A stretch of 64,000 bases of DNA from Chitinophaga pinensis (GTDB taxonomy: Bacteria; Bacteroidota; Bacteroidia; UKL13-3): assembly GCA_945870425.1 (NCBI GenBank), contig CAMBSD010000010.1, forward strand, positions 37,433 to 101,432. The letters are read 5' to 3'. Made by a program: the position numbers and the translations under genes. Each line of letters begins with the position of its first letter. The stretch's first letter is position 1. Positions 9,660-17,273 of this stretch are shown here, in pieces. Under the pieces are notes generated by a model. That model ran no database searches and was not told the origin of the DNA. It was given only the letters and a program-made list of their open reading frames with translations.

Positions 9660-10763
9660 ATGAAAATTACAATGAAAAGATCTTTAAAAATAGTATTAAT
9701 AATTTGTGCAATGGCACTTCAGAATGTGCAAGCAGGAAATCCTGATAGGGCAGGAGGGGCAGGTGCTACACAGTTATTATTTAACCCTTATGCAAGGTCA
9801 TTTGGCTATGGAGGTGTAAATACGGCATCAGTAAAAGGCCTAGAGTCATTTTACCTGAATATTGCCGGTTTAGCAAATGCTGATAAAACAGAGGTAACCT
9901 TCTCTCGTCAAAATTATTTGATGGGTGCGGGTGTAAATATTAATAACCTTGGTATTGCACAAAAAATAGGTGAAAATGGTGGTGTTATTGGTTTAGGAGT
10001 TATGTCATTTGATTTTGGCAATATTCCAACTGCTTCATATGAAAACCCTGATTTAACATTACCTTTTTATAATCTTCAGGTACTTAATTTTGGTTTCTCA
10101 TATGCAAAGAAGTTCTCGAATAGTATATCTGGTGGTATTCTATTGAGAATAGTTTCTGAAGGAGTATCTAATGCAAGTTCTAGTGGTGTTTGCTTTGATG
10201 GAGGTGTTCAGTACCAAACTTCATTAAATAGAACTAAGAAAATCAAAAAAGAGGATTTTAGATTTGGTATCTCTGTTAGAAATCTAGGAGCTAATATGTC
10301 TTATTACGGTAATGGTTTGTCGTTTCGTTCAATTAACCAATCAACTGGTGCTGATAGAAGGGCTTTAATGGCCGCAGAATCATTTAATATGCCAGCTTTG
10401 GTGCACATTGGTGCCTCTTATGATATGCGTTTAGATGCTAACCCTGATACCTATAATCATAAATTGACCGCGTCTGCTAATTTTAATTATAATGCCTTTC
10501 AATCTGATGTTTTGGGTTTAGGTGCAGAATATTCGTACAAAGATGCTTTTATGGTTAGAGCTGCTTATAACCATATTGATGGTAATTTTAGTTCTACTGA
10601 TAATAGACAACCGGTTTATGGAATCTATACAGGATGCACTCTTCAAATGCCAGTTACTAAGACAGGAACTATCTTGGCATTCGACTATGGTTATGCCCCA
10701 ACTAGATTCTTTAGTGGTATTCAAACCATTGGAGTTAGATTATCTTTAGGAAATAGTAAATAA
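9660..10763 (+). CDS. PorV/PorQ-family outer-membrane protein
   Basis: A 367-residue protein with a signal peptide ending Val-Gln-Ala. The mature part is a beta-barrel with the family's early block: Phe-Asn-Pro-Tyr-Ala-Arg-Ser, then an Ile-Ala-Gly-Leu-Ala segment and a Thr-Phe-Ser-Arg-Gln-Asn-Tyr strand. PorV shuttles T9SS cargo from the translocon to the sortase; PorQ belongs to the same fold family. This is probably a paralogue dedicated to the upstream 1308-residue protein rather than the housekeeping PorV, because it is third in a tight cluster (13 bp after the preceding stop). The start is chosen as ATG 9660; ATG 9672 is also possible. An earlier TTG in frame overlaps the previous gene and is unlikely. 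A strong terminator follows. Confidence 0.8.
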   Translation: MKITMKRSLKIVLIICAMALQNVQAGNPDRAGGAGATQLLFNPYARSFGYGGVNTASVKGLESFYLNIAGLANADKTEVTFSRQNYLMGAGVNINNLGIAQKIGENGGVIGLGVMSFDFGNIPTASYENPDLTLPFYNLQVLNFGFSYAKKFSNSISGGILLRIVSEGVSNASSSGVCFDGGVQYQTSLNRTKKIKKEDFRFGISVRNLGANMSYYGNGLSFRSINQSTGADRRALMAAESFNMPALVHIGASYDMRLDANPDTYNHKLTASANFNYNAFQSDVLGLGAEYSYKDAFMVRAAYNHIDGNFSSTDNRQPVYGIYTGCTLQMPVTKTGTILAFDYGYAPTRFFSGIQTIGVRLSLGNSK

Positions 10764-10781
10764 AGAGTTATATTTGTTCAC

Positions 10782-10826
10782 ACAAAAGAGAAACGTTCGG
10801 CTTCGGTCCGGACGTTTCTTTTGTTT
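10782..10826 (+). terminator. Intrinsic terminator after the PorV-family gene
   Basis: The arms ACAAAAGAGAAACGTTCGG and CCGGACGTTTCTTTTGT pair almost perfectly around a CTTCGGT loop and end in a T-rich run. It closes the three-gene module and separates it from greA. Confidence 0.85.
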
Positions 10827-10858
10827 TAATATTAAACCAAAAACAAGATAAAGAGAGT

Positions 10859-11335
10859 ATGAGCGATATTAATTATGTATCAAAAGAGGGATTTGAAAGA
10901 ATGCAGAAAGAACTTTATGAATATAAATTTGTAAAGCGCCCTTTCATATCGAAACAAATCGCAGACGCACGTGATAAAGGTGATTTGAGTGAAAATGCAG
11001 AATACCACGCTGCTAAAGAAGATCAAGGTTTGCTTGAAACTAAAATTGCCCAATTAGAAGATATTATAACAAAGACAAGAATCATTGATGAATCTAAACT
11101 TGATATTAGCAAAGTAATGATGCTTACTAAGGTTACAGTTCTCAATCATAATGTAAAAAAAGAATTCACCTATATGATTGTATCCGACTCAGAAGCTGAT
11201 ATGAAATTAGGTAAGATCTCAACAAAATCTCCAATTGGTGCAGGTTTAATTGGCAAGAAATTGGGTGATATTGTTGAAATAAATGCCCCTGCGGGTGTCA
11301 TAAAATTAGAAGTTATAAATATTAGTCTTACTTAA
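10859..11335 (+). CDS. greA: Transcription elongation factor GreA
   Basis: A 158-residue GreA of normal family length. The N-terminal coiled coil (about residues 1-75) carries the hallmark acidic tip Asp-Ala-Arg-Asp-Lys-Gly-Asp-Leu-Ser-Glu-Asn-Ala-Glu-Tyr, which reaches the RNA polymerase active site and stimulates cleavage of backtracked transcripts. The C-terminal FKBP-like domain (about 80-158) ends with the conserved Gly-Asp...Val-Glu-Ile...Pro-Ala-Gly block. It starts after a strong terminator and is followed one base later by a HIT-family gene, so the two are probably co-transcribed. Confidence 0.96.
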   Translation: MSDINYVSKEGFERMQKELYEYKFVKRPFISKQIADARDKGDLSENAEYHAAKEDQGLLETKIAQLEDIITKTRIIDESKLDISKVMMLTKVTVLNHNVKKEFTYMIVSDSEADMKLGKISTKSPIGAGLIGKKLGDIVEINAPAGVIKLEVINISLT

Positions 11336-11336
11336 T

Positions 11337-11735
11337 ATGTCGAGTATTTTCACTAAAATTATTAATGGTGAAATTCCATGTTATAAAATAGCTGAAAGCA
11401 AAGATTACTTTGCTTTTTTAGATATAAGACCTTTAACCAGGGGGCATACCTTAGTTGTACCTAAAGTTGAAGTGGATTATATTTTTGATTTGGAAAATGA
11501 ACTTTATGCAGGGTTGTATTTGTTTTCTAAAATTGTTGCTGAGGCAATTCAAAAATCTGTTGATTGTAAGAGGGTTGGTACAGCTGTAATTGGCTTAGAA
11601 GTGCCTCATGCACATATTCATTTGATTCCATTTAATACGATGAATGAAATGAATTTTAGTAATCCCAAATTAGAGTTATCTAAAGAAGAAATGCAGGCTA
11701 TTGCCAATCATATTAAAAGCAATCTACCTGCCTAG
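11337..11735 (+). CDS. HIT-family nucleotide hydrolase/transferase
   Basis: A 132-residue single-domain histidine-triad protein. The motif His91-Ala-His93-Ile-His95-Leu-Ile is in the expected place, with the central His as catalytic residue; the N-terminal Ile-Phe-x-Lys-Ile-Ile-x-Gly-Glu-Ile-Pro block is typical of HINT-like proteins. Such enzymes hydrolyse nucleoside phosphoramidates or related adenylylated compounds; the physiological substrate is not clear. It follows greA by one base. Only 12 bp separate its stop from that of the converging gene downstream, so no long terminator fits between them. Confidence 0.93.
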   Translation: MSSIFTKIINGEIPCYKIAESKDYFAFLDIRPLTRGHTLVVPKVEVDYIFDLENELYAGLYLFSKIVAEAIQKSVDCKRVGTAVIGLEVPHAHIHLIPFNTMNEMNFSNPKLELSKEEMQAIANHIKSNLPA

Positions 11736-11747
11736 TTTTTCGTCTTT

Positions 11748-14700
11748 CTATGGAGTTGACTTAATAATTCCCAAGCTACTATTGATGTCAATCAAAGGAT
11801 AGTCATTAAAGTCTGTGGATGCATCACCATTTAAATCGGTTGCTACATATCCTAAATCTCCATTTGAGCTAGAAATATCTAATGTTGGATAATCATTGAA
11901 ATCTATGGAACCATCTTGGTTTATATCTCCACTGAAAATAGCGTATATACCATTCCCCATATCCACCAAGTTACTGCTATAAGCTTGTCCTATTCCACTA
12001 CTAAAATTGTAGTTGGTTATGGCTGAAATGAATACTGGATTTGCACTCCAAGTTTCAATAGCATTCCTATGTAATACTGAGATATAATAGGAGTTGCCAA
12101 TACTTGCCCCTGGCAATATGATGTTTGATAGGCCATTTATATCTAATGTTGATTTTTGAGAGTATTGCGTGGAAAATGGTGCAGTGGATGAATGTAATTC
12201 AATCGTAACTGTATCTGCAATGCTTAATGATGAGGTGGCATCTGCATTTCTTGGTGCGCTTGTCATTTGATTATTACCAGTGTATAAACCTTGAATGAAT
12301 GCCGTAATATTTAGGTTAACAACATTCGAAGTTATTACTGAGTCAATAGTTGAATTTACTGAGGCGCCACTGGTATTGATGGATTTCAGTCGGTAGTAGT
12401 ATTTAGTATTAGGATTTAAACCTGAAACCATGCTATTATTACCTATAACTGACAAGGCATTGTATCCAGTTATAAAACTTGTAAAGCTTCGATTTGATGA
12501 TACATCTATGGTGTATGATGCTGCACCTAGAGCAGGTGTCCAATTTGCCTTGAAACTGTTAGTGCTTATTGTATTTGCAAACAATGCAGTTGGTGGATTG
12601 CTGATTGTAGTTATGCTTGATTTAGTTGAATTTCCTGAACTGCAGTTACCTATAGATTTTACCCTACAATAATATACTGTTCCAGCAGCCAATCCTGTAA
12701 TAACTTTGGAATTAGTAGCTACGCTTAAAGCATTATAGCCAGAAACAAAGCTGCCAAAATTTGAGTCTATAGATACATCAATTGTATAGGATGTTGCTCC
12801 AACTACACTTGACCAATTTGAGGTAAATGAGTTGACATTTGCTGAAGCACTTGTTAGGTTTGTAGGAGCATTTAGTATGGGGTTAACAGTCACTAATACG
12901 GTATCCCTATTTTGAATTCCTGAAAGGTTATGGGTGGCAGTTACAAAATAGGTGGTTGAAGAACCAGGAGTGGCACTTGGGTTACTAATGTTGGATGCAC
13001 TTAAACCTGTTATTGGACTCCATGTGTATGACAAACCATTAACAGATGCACTACCAATACTTGTTGATGCTCCAGTACAAATACTCTTGTCGATGCCTGC
13101 ATTGGCTGCTACAGTTGCTGTAACATTTATGTTATCAAGATATAATTTATTGCCATAGCCATTTATATTTTGAAAAGCAATAATCACGCTTGATTGTCCT
13201 ATATATGGAGTTAAATTAATTGAATCCTTTCTCCATTGTGCAGCATTTGGAATAAAGCTAACTGAAGCACTTCCAGCGGTAGATAAGGTAGTTCCACCTT
13301 TGGCATATATTCTTGTGAAAGTGGCACCACAATCTGTAGAAAGTAAAACGGCTAAGGTGTCAGAATATCCCGAATATACTTGGTAGGCTACATCAAAAGT
13401 TACCCTAGCAGAATTATAATTAGATAAGTCAAACCTGCTAGTTTGAATCTCATCTTTTTGACCCACAATATTCCAACTATAATTATCAAACATCATCGAG
13501 TTGGTGGAAGTTGCAAAACCTCCTGCTGTTGATGCCTTAACCCAAGCATTTCCTACGGTTCCATTATCTATATTTTTCCATCCAATGGGTGGATCAGTGG
13601 TTCCTTCAAACCCTTCTGAAATGGGCAGATTACCACCACTTGTATTGATGTAATTGCTTTTATTGGCTGTACTGTTGTTTGTGCCATCTGATACCGTTAA
13701 GGAAACATTATAAACACCTGAAGGGAAGGTGACAGTCGGGTTTGATAAAGTTGAACTTGATGGTGTGCCCCCCGTGAAGGTCCAATTTCTGCTTGCTACA
13801 TTTCCAGTAGATAAATCCGAAAAGGTAACAGTAGCTCCTGGGCATGGGTTTGTATTGTCAGCTATAAAATTACAGGTAAGGGCTCTTAAATTATTAATAG
13901 GTGTTTCCCACATTCCTCTTCCATAACTTGTATATCGTAACAGTGTATTGGATGTACTGTCGTTAAAAATTGAGATATCAATAGCATCGGTTCTTGAAGG
14001 TAAGTTAGTATTGAAAATGGTCCAGGTATTAGCTGTGGCTATTTTGTAATAAACAGTATTATTGCTTGCAATAAATACCAATTCATTGCTTGAATAATAT
14101 TCGTCAGCTATAATTTTATCGTGGTTGACTGAAGGTAGGTTGAATGTGATATTGGTCCAAGTAGCTCCGTTATTTGTTGAGCGATATACCTTGGTATTGA
14201 TTGTTATGTATATGGTATTAATATTTGATTTTATGGTAGTGATATTTGCTTCATTGTTACTTGTGTTGGGTAGTGTGTAGCTTGTAAAACTAGGCGTGGC
14301 TGCCAAAGCATTTGTACTCACATAAATCAACCCATCGCTTGTGATTACATACAATCTATTTGCATCTGCGAAGTGACAATGCATGGCCATAATTTTTTTA
14401 CCAAAGTTTGCAATTTGTGACCAGCTAGGCGCTCCAGCTGTGAGGTTTGTTGTGCGATAAATTATGGTATCACTTGCAAAAGCTAGGTTAGGATTGCTTC
14501 TATGAAAGGTAATATCTGTAATATCTTCAACGGTTGATGGAAGTCCATAAGTAGCTTCGCTGCCATTAACTAATCTCCTTTTAGGTAAATTTCTAGCTCC
14601 CCAATCTGGATTGTAATAATATGCCATAGAGCTATTAGGCCTGTAATCAAAAACACAATGCGATTGCCAATCGCCACCACGATTGGTGAACCACCCTGAT

Positions 14701-15917
14701 GAATTTGCATATAACTCACCATTGTCTTGTGTGCCAATGCTAAACATATCTCTTCTAGTTGGACTGCAACTACCATGGTATATCTCATATCCCGCTATGC
14801 CATCACTTTTGGGAGTCCAATTATTTCCCCCATCAACACTTAAAAAAATACCTCCATCATTAACATTGTATAGGTTTGCATTATTATAGGGTGAAGTAAT
14901 AATTTGGTGCATATCAGTATGACATTTTTGCCACCAGTTCGTAAGTTGTGTCCATGTTACTCCGCCATCCGTTGATTTCCAATTATTGTGGGCCACTAGG
15001 TATAAAATATTTGCATTGGTTCTATCTACTCCAATACCAAAATTATAATCTCCTTGACCAGATGAGGTTGGTGAATTATCATAATAGGTAAGGTATGGTG
15101 ATGCTGTGTTTTTTACTGCCGAGAATGAAAGTCCTCCATTAATAGACTTGTAAACTGTGCCGCTATTTGCCACCATAGCGAGGTAAACCACATTGGTATC
15201 AGCGGGGGTTACTGCAATTCTACATCCATTTCCGTTGGTAATTCCTGAGGGTAAAACGATACCTGATGTAATTTGTGTCCAAGTATCGCCAAAGTCTAAC
15301 GAGCGGAAAAATGCCGAATCTCTGGTAGCTGCATACAATGTTCTTGAAGTAGGTGTTTTTTGCTTTAAATCACCAAAACCCCTTGACGCTGTTTTTAGTG
15401 TCCATGTTGAACCTGCATCATTGGTTTTATAAATACCTGTATTGGTAATGGCTACTATGCTGTTGTTATTGTTAGGGTCCATTACCATATCAATTACTAA
15501 TTTACCTGTTAGGGAAGTTTGGGTAAATGTTTGACCACCATTGGTAGATTTCATTACCCCATTTCCGGAATAATAATAATTACGATCACCTGTTCCCAAG
15601 TATATAATTTGGTCATTTGTATAATCAATACAAACTGATGCTAATCTAGCACTTGCCATAAAATCAGTACCAGGCGCAACTACCCAATTAGCACCAGCGT
15701 CAGTGGTAATAAATAAGCCGCCCCGAGCACTTACTGCATACATTTTATTGGCATTACTTGCGTGAAATTTTAGTTGACTTACGCGACTAATGCCATTTAT
15801 TTGACCGCTTGCATTGGTAGGAAATTTGGTTGGTAATACAGCAGACCAATTGGCTGATTGAGAATAGCCAATGAATGTGCAAATAAGAGATAGTAATAGA
15901 AGTAGATATTTTTTCAT
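11748..15917 (-). CDS. Giant secreted multidomain protein: BNR/sortilin-like propeller, PKD, MAM-like, FN3 x2, dockerin-like repeats
   Basis: A 1389-residue protein with a signal peptide (Met-Lys-Lys-Tyr...Tyr-Ser-Gln). About residues 20-680 contain many repeated Ser-Thr-Asp-Gly-Gly/Asn-Asn-Gly-x-Thr-Trp Asp-box units, as in BNR/sortilin-type beta-propellers. Then follow a PKD domain (about 690-765), a jelly-roll choice-of-anchor/MAM-like domain beginning Glu-Gly-Phe-Glu (about 770-940), an Ig-like segment, and two FN3 domains with near-parallel sequences (about 1025-1205). The C-terminus has two acidic Asp-x-Asn-x-Asp-Gly-like loops ending Asp-Phe-Asn-Asp-Tyr-Pro, which look like dockerin type I or EF-hand calcium repeats. 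I see no usual T9SS tail. It probably binds or acts on surface or extracellular polymers. It is downstream of a small secreted protein gene with a 16-bp gap. Confidence 0.83.
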   Translation of the reverse strand: MKKYLLLLLSLICTFIGYSQSANWSAVLPTKFPTNASGQINGISRVSQLKFHASNANKMYAVSARGGLFITTDAGANWVVAPGTDFMASARLASVCIDYTNDQIIYLGTGDRNYYYSGNGVMKSTNGGQTFTQTSLTGKLVIDMVMDPNNNNSIVAITNTGIYKTNDAGSTWTLKTASRGFGDLKQKTPTSRTLYAATRDSAFFRSLDFGDTWTQITSGIVLPSGITNGNGCRIAVTPADTNVVYLAMVANSGTVYKSINGGLSFSAVKNTASPYLTYYDNSPTSSGQGDYNFGIGVDRTNANILYLVAHNNWKSTDGGVTWTQLTNWWQKCHTDMHQIITSPYNNANLYNVNDGGIFLSVDGGNNWTPKSDGIAGYEIYHGSCSPTRRDMFSIGTQDNGELYANSSGWFTNRGGDWQSHCVFDYRPNSSMAYYYNPDWGARNLPKRRLVNGSEATYGLPSTVEDITDITFHRSNPNLAFASDTIIYRTTNLTAGAPSWSQIANFGKKIMAMHCHFADANRLYVITSDGLIYVSTNALAATPSFTSYTLPNTSNNEANITTIKSNINTIYITINTKVYRSTNNGATWTNITFNLPSVNHDKIIADEYYSSNELVFIASNNTVYYKIATANTWTIFNTNLPSRTDAIDISIFNDSTSNTLLRYTSYGRGMWETPINNLRALTCNFIADNTNPCPGATVTFSDLSTGNVASRNWTFTGGTPSSSTLSNPTVTFPSGVYNVSLTVSDGTNNSTANKSNYINTSGGNLPISEGFEGTTDPPIGWKNIDNGTVGNAWVKASTAGGFATSTNSMMFDNYSWNIVGQKDEIQTSRFDLSNYNSARVTFDVAYQVYSGYSDTLAVLLSTDCGATFTRIYAKGGTTLSTAGSASVSFIPNAAQWRKDSINLTPYIGQSSVIIAFQNINGYGNKLYLDNINVTATVAANAGIDKSICTGASTSIGSASVNGLSYTWSPITGLSASNISNPSATPGSSTTYFVTATHNLSGIQNRDTVLVTVNPILNAPTNLTSASANVNSFTSNWSSVVGATSYTIDVSIDSNFGSFVSGYNALSVATNSKVITGLAAGTVYYCRVKSIGNCSSGNSTKSSITTISNPPTALFANTISTNSFKANWTPALGAASYTIDVSSNRSFTSFITGYNALSVIGNNSMVSGLNPNTKYYYRLKSINTSGASVNSTIDSVITSNVVNLNITAFIQGLYTGNNQMTSAPRNADATSSLSIADTVTIELHSSTAPFSTQYSQKSTLDINGLSNIILPGASIGNSYYISVLHRNAIETWSANPVFISAITNYNFSSGIGQAYSSNLVDMGNGIYAIFSGDINQDGSIDFNDYPTLDISSSNGDLGYVATDLNGDASTDFNDYPLIDINSSLGIIKSTP

Positions 15918-15933
15918 GTAAAGTTTACCTTTC

Positions 15934-16392
15934 TTATTTGTAAGATTTATTAAGTTTTTTCATTTCCTCTTGCTGTCTATTCCAAATTTCAAGCTTTTGA
16001 TCATAGCTTAAAAGATGACCATCTTCCTGAACAAATTTCTTCACTTCGCGTTTCCAATTATCAAATCTTTTGCATTCGTATTTCATTCTATCAAACACAG
16101 TTCTTTCAGCAGGGGTCATCTTGGCTAGTTTTTTCTCAAATTTTTCACGCTTTCTTTCTTCTTTTCTTGAGCCATGCTCATTAATTGCATCCTCTTCTTC
16201 CTGAGGTCTAAGGCGGTTTTGCCAATATTGTTCATACGCTTTCAAAGCCTCATAATAATTCACATTGCTATCGTCCATCATTTCAATCCACATAGGTTTG
16301 ATGCTGTATTCTTTGGGGTTGTATTGAGTATCTTGGGCCCATACAGCATTGAGGCTTAAAAATAATACAAGGCAGAAAAATAGTTTTTGCAT
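15934..16392 (-). CDS. Small secreted charged protein of unknown function
   Basis: I do not recognise this 152-residue protein. It has a clear signal peptide (Met-Gln-Lys-Leu-Phe-Phe ... Val-Trp-Ala-Gln). The mature part is highly charged, rich in Lys and Glu and likely helical or coiled coil, with an Ala-Lys-Met-Thr-Pro-Ala-Glu-Arg segment. The start is set at the ATG directly before the signal peptide; the longer open frame upstream adds 25 unlikely residues. It lies 16 bp upstream of the giant propeller protein on the same strand, so the two are likely co-transcribed. Confidence 0.72.
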   Translation of the reverse strand: MQKLFFCLVLFLSLNAVWAQDTQYNPKEYSIKPMWIEMMDDSNVNYYEALKAYEQYWQNRLRPQEEEDAINEHGSRKEERKREKFEKKLAKMTPAERTVFDRMKYECKRFDNWKREVKKFVQEDGHLLSYDQKLEIWNRQQEEMKKLNKSYK

Positions 16393-16620
16393 GTGCTTTT
16401 TTTTGAATAAGATATTCAAACATATTAAATTATTTTCAATAATTGTTGATGCTACATGTAAAATCAAATAGTTGTCTTAGAAAATATTAAACAAATTAAC
16501 CTAAACCTTTGCCCTTGATTAGTCAGCAATTGATTGGGTATATTTTATGGCTATCAATTAACATGTTAGCTTTCGTTAATTTTTGTTTACTTTACATCTT
16601 TATCTGCAAACTAAAATCCT

Positions 16621-16968
16621 ATGTCAGAATTACCTGAATGCCCAAAATGTAAATCACCCTACACCTACGAAATGGATAACTTATTGGTATGTCCTGAATG
16701 TGCACACGAGTGGAGTGTAGAATCTGTTTCTGATGCAGTTGCTGCGGGTGATACATTGGTGGTGAAAGATTGCAATGGCAATATTTTGCAAAACGGAGAT
16801 TCAGTAATTATTGTTAAAGATTTGCCTGTAAAAGGTTTTTCGAAAAATATTAAAACGGGTACCAAAGTAAAAAACATTCGCTTGGTGGATGGAGACCACA
16901 ACATCGACTGCAAAGTAGGGGAATTTGGGGCTATGGCTTTGAAATCTATTTTTGTGAAAAAAGCTTAG
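16621..16968 (+). CDS. yjdM: PhnA/YjdM-family zinc-ribbon protein
   Basis: A 115-residue protein of normal family length. Two Cys-x-x-Cys pairs near residues 7-10 and 28-31 form an N-terminal zinc ribbon. The C-terminal PhnA domain contains Val-Lys-Asp-Cys-Asn-Gly-Asn, Gly-Asp-Ser-Val and Lys-Thr-Gly-Thr-Lys-Val. Despite the historical name (alkylphosphonate uptake operon) these proteins are not phosphonate transporters, and their role is uncertain; no phn genes are nearby. It is a single gene. REP-like hairpins lie immediately downstream and may also act as its terminator. Confidence 0.92.
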   Translation: MSELPECPKCKSPYTYEMDNLLVCPECAHEWSVESVSDAVAAGDTLVVKDCNGNILQNGDSVIIVKDLPVKGFSKNIKTGTKVKNIRLVDGDHNIDCKVGEFGAMALKSIFVKKA

Positions 16969-16977
16969 TGAGTGTGC

Positions 16978-17067
16978 TTTGTCCTTGGTTTGTGTCCCCA
17001 CAAACCAAATCTATTTTATAATCTATTTTATACAGAAGGATTGGTGAGGACACCAACCTTGGACAAA
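16978..17067. repeat. Pair of inverted REP-like palindromes
   Basis: Two 20-bp blocks, 16978-16997 and the reverse complement of 17048-17067, share 17 of 20 bases (TTTGTCC..GGTT.GTGTCC). Each block is part of its own hairpin: 16985-17008 has a perfect 10-bp stem with a TCCC loop, and 17036-17060 has a near-perfect stem with an AGGA loop. This REP/inverse-REP arrangement ends three bases before a Y1 transposase remnant. The first hairpin could terminate the PhnA-like gene. Confidence 0.7.
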
Positions 17068-17070
17068 AAA

Positions 17071-17190
17071 TTAAACAAGTACAACATCCAACAAACCTTT
17101 ACCATCTGCATAATCAATAGCTGAACTAAATTTATAATGCTCAGGATAATTTACAAACTCAGCTTTAACAGGAGAATCACCTTCAGCAAA
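17071..17190 (-). pseudogene. C-terminal remnant of a REP-associated (IS200-like) Y1 transposase
   Basis: The translation up to the stop at 17071 reads Ser-Pro-Val-Lys-Ala-Glu-Phe-Val ... Pro-Glu-His-Tyr-Lys-Phe-Ser-Ser-Ala-Ile-Asp-Tyr ... Gly-Leu-Leu-Asp-Val. This closely follows the typical end of Bacteroidota REP-associated tyrosine transposases (Asn-Pro-Val-Lys-Ala-Gly ... Tyr-Ser-Ser-Ala-x-Asp-Tyr ... Gly-Leu-Leu). Only ~38 residues remain. The catalytic Tyr and His-x-His regions are missing, because the sequence further upstream on this strand is a palindrome and then the end of another gene. The assignment rests on recalled family motifs. Confidence 0.65.
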
Positions 17191-17195
17191 ATAAA

Positions 17196-17217
17196 TGTCA
17201 GGTGGAAACACCTGACA
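17196..17217. repeat. Third REP-like palindrome (9-bp stem, GAAA loop)
   Basis: TGTCAGGTG and CACCTGACA form a perfect stem around GAAA. On the minus strand its core GTG-TTTC-CAC has the same layout as the two hairpins at 16985-17060. It lies where the transposase similarity stops and could terminate the von Willebrand A gene. Two near-identical 15-bp direct repeats containing TCCCGAATGGCA follow at 17224-17253. Confidence 0.65.
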
Positions 17218-17273
17218 ATGTAATCCCGAATGGCATCTTCCCGAATGGCACTCCTCAAAAAGCCAGCCAACCC

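Noticed and set aside
12430..12672. Plus-strand frames across the giant minus-strand gene
   Set aside because: Several open frames here are shadows of the repetitive FN3/BNR coding sequence.
16801..17001. 66-codon minus-strand frame
   Set aside because: Antisense to the PhnA-like gene and running through a palindrome.
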